Source: Methanomassiliicoccaceae archaeon
GTDB taxonomy: Archaea > Thermoplasmatota > Thermoplasmata > Methanomassiliicoccales > Methanomethylophilaceae
DNA length: 13,525 nt
Direction of reading: 5' to 3'
NCBI GenBank assembly: GCA_031260545.1
Contig: JAIRJQ010000040.1
Location: forward strand, 1-13,525
The position numbers and the translations under genes were made by a program. The notes under the pieces are model-generated. The model searched no databases. It was given only the letters and a program-made list of their open reading frames with translations, and had not been told where the DNA came from. Position 1 is the stretch's first letter. Every line of letters starts with the position of its first letter. This document shows positions 12,626 to 13,525 of this stretch, piece by piece.

Positions 12626-13525
12626 ATGAGCATATTCAACACATTCACCGAAGACGTAAAAGATGCCGTAAAAGATGCGTTATCAAAGATGGGCGCGGAC
12701 GGGCCGTTTGAAACGGAGATACCGTCAACGGATGCGGCCGATCTGGACGTTCCTTGTTTCCTGCTGGCGAAATCATTGAAAAGATCGCCGGCGGATATCG
12801 CGAATGTATTAGCATCGTAGATCATTCCGAAGGGAACGATAGCGTCCGTACAGGCATTGAACGGTTATCTGAATTTCACGATCAGCAGGAACGATCTGAT
12901 CAATGGGACGATATCGGAAATAATTGAAAGGAAGGACGGATACGGATATCTGCCGTCAAAGGGCAAGAGCCTCAATCTTGAGCACACATCAACGAATCCG
13001 ACAGGTCCGATACACGTCGGACGAGCGAGAAATCCGATCATCGGAGATACATTAGCCAGATGTCTCAAAAGATGCGGTTATGATGTCACAACGGAGTACT
13101 ATGTCAACGACGTGGGAAAGCAGGTCGTGATATTGACATGGGGCGTCAACAACATACCGAAAGAGGATGTGGAGAAGGCGGACCGTGAAAAAACGGATCA
13201 CGAACTTGTTGCATTCTACCGCATCGCGAACAAATTGATGGAATCTCGTCCGGAAGTGAGCGAAGTGATATCATCAATGCTCAGAAGATTCGAGAGCGGT
13301 GACCCGGATGTTATATCTAACGTAAGAAGAACGACGGAGATCATGCTCACCGGACTGAAGAGAACGCTATCAGACATTGGCGTTGAATTGGATGTTTACA
13401 CATGGGAGTCTCGGTACATCGAGAACGGCGACGCGAAGAAAGTGGTAGAAGATCTGAAACGGTCGAAGTACGCGGGACAGGACGACGGCGCATGGTTCCT
13501 CGATCTCGAAGAGTTCGGCGTCCAC
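12626..13525 (+). CDS. argS: Arginyl-tRNA synthetase with in-frame TAG (probable pyrrolysine codon), 3' truncated
   Basis: Class I synthetase that charges tRNA-Arg. The frame runs from the ATG at 12626 to the window edge (300 codons) and is interrupted only by TAG at 12818-12820, codon 65. Both sides are clearly ArgRS. Before the TAG is the N-terminal tRNA-binding domain (DVPCFLLAKSLKRSPADIA). After it come the end of that domain (LNGYLNF), then NPTGPIHVGRARNPIIGDT with the archaeal HIGH-type motif HVGR, and YYVNDVGKQV. A 64-residue stop product would lack the catalytic site, and no start with a ribosome binding site lies between the TAG and HVGR. Read-through of UAG as pyrrolysine is the simplest explanation; a sequencing error or recent pseudogene are alternatives. 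The GTG at 12620 overlaps the aRF1 stop, but GGGTG at 12616-12620 spaces better to the ATG. Confidence 0.88.
12818..12820 (+). other. In-frame TAG, candidate pyrrolysine codon in argS
   Basis: The TAG falls between GCATCG and ATCATT without any frame change, and strong ArgRS similarity continues on both sides. No other gene in the window ends in TAG. The exact residue normally found here in homologues cannot be told from the sequence alone. Confidence 0.7.
12821..12840 (+). other. Stem-loop directly after the argS TAG
   Basis: The 20 bases right after the TAG can fold as an 8-bp stem (12821-12828 with 12833-12840), with seven Watson-Crick pairs, one A-C mismatch and a GAAG loop. The position is like the PYLIS hairpin of methylamine methyltransferase genes, but one short stem could be chance. 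Confidence 0.35.

Noticed and set aside
12626..12820. A 64-residue stand-alone protein ending at the TAG
   Set aside because: It is plainly the N-terminal domain of ArgRS, and the rest of the enzyme continues in the same frame right after the TAG.
12821..13525. argS as a decayed pseudogene
   Set aside because: There is only one in-frame stop, no frameshift over 300 codons, and the HVGR and following motifs are intact; not fully excluded without the rest of the gene.

Overview
The window reads as a compact chromosomal segment of a euryarchaeon, most likely a Thermoplasmata-class methanogen of the Methanomassiliicoccales type. Archaeal markers are aRF1 (prf1), the archaeal forms of PheS, TrpRS, UMP kinase and D-aminoacyl-tRNA deacylase (DTD2), short TATA-driven divergent promoters, and GGTGA-like ribosome binding sites. 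An HdrD-like iron-sulfur subunit at the left edge fits a methanogen. An argS gene interrupted by one in-frame TAG fits a lineage that decodes UAG as pyrrolysine. The taxon is an inference; no pyl or methyltransferase gene lies in the window.

Layout. 1-918: 3' part of an HdrD-like protein, overlapping folP (dihydropteroate synthase, 915-1730). 1704-1910 (-): small zinc-ribbon membrane protein, divergent from the next block. 2061-4081 (+): a tight four-gene operon encoding an E1-like activating enzyme, a 79-residue ubiquitin-like protein ending in Gly-Gly, an E2-like conjugating enzyme and an Rpn11-like JAMM isopeptidase. 4063-5651 (-): an Endonuclease IV-like TIM barrel protein followed by a 6-phospho-3-hexuloisomerase. 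5845-8518 (+): trpS and pheS. 8526-9761 (-): a winged-helix/TPR-like regulator. 9835-10659 (+): DTD2. 10646-11329 (-): UMP kinase. 11394-12623 (+): aRF1, followed two bases later by argS, which runs off the right edge and carries the in-frame TAG at 12818-12820.

How the parts fit. The 2061-4081 operon has all components for attaching and removing a ubiquitin-like modifier: E1 adenylates the GG tail and forms a thioester, E2 receives it by transthiolation, and JAMM cleaves the isopeptide bond. No RING/HECT-type E3 is recognisable. The right half is rich in translation genes (trpS, pheS, DTD2, prf1, argS). The release factor lies directly upstream of a synthetase gene that can only be made in full if UAG is read through. 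All 15 genes whose stop is visible use TGA (14) or TAA (1) and none uses TAG, as expected if UAG is a sense codon here.

The genome is densely packed: three convergent pairs overlap at their 3' ends, same-strand genes overlap or nearly touch, and no gap exceeds about 200 bases. No tRNA, rRNA, CRISPR array, insertion sequence or long repeat was seen.
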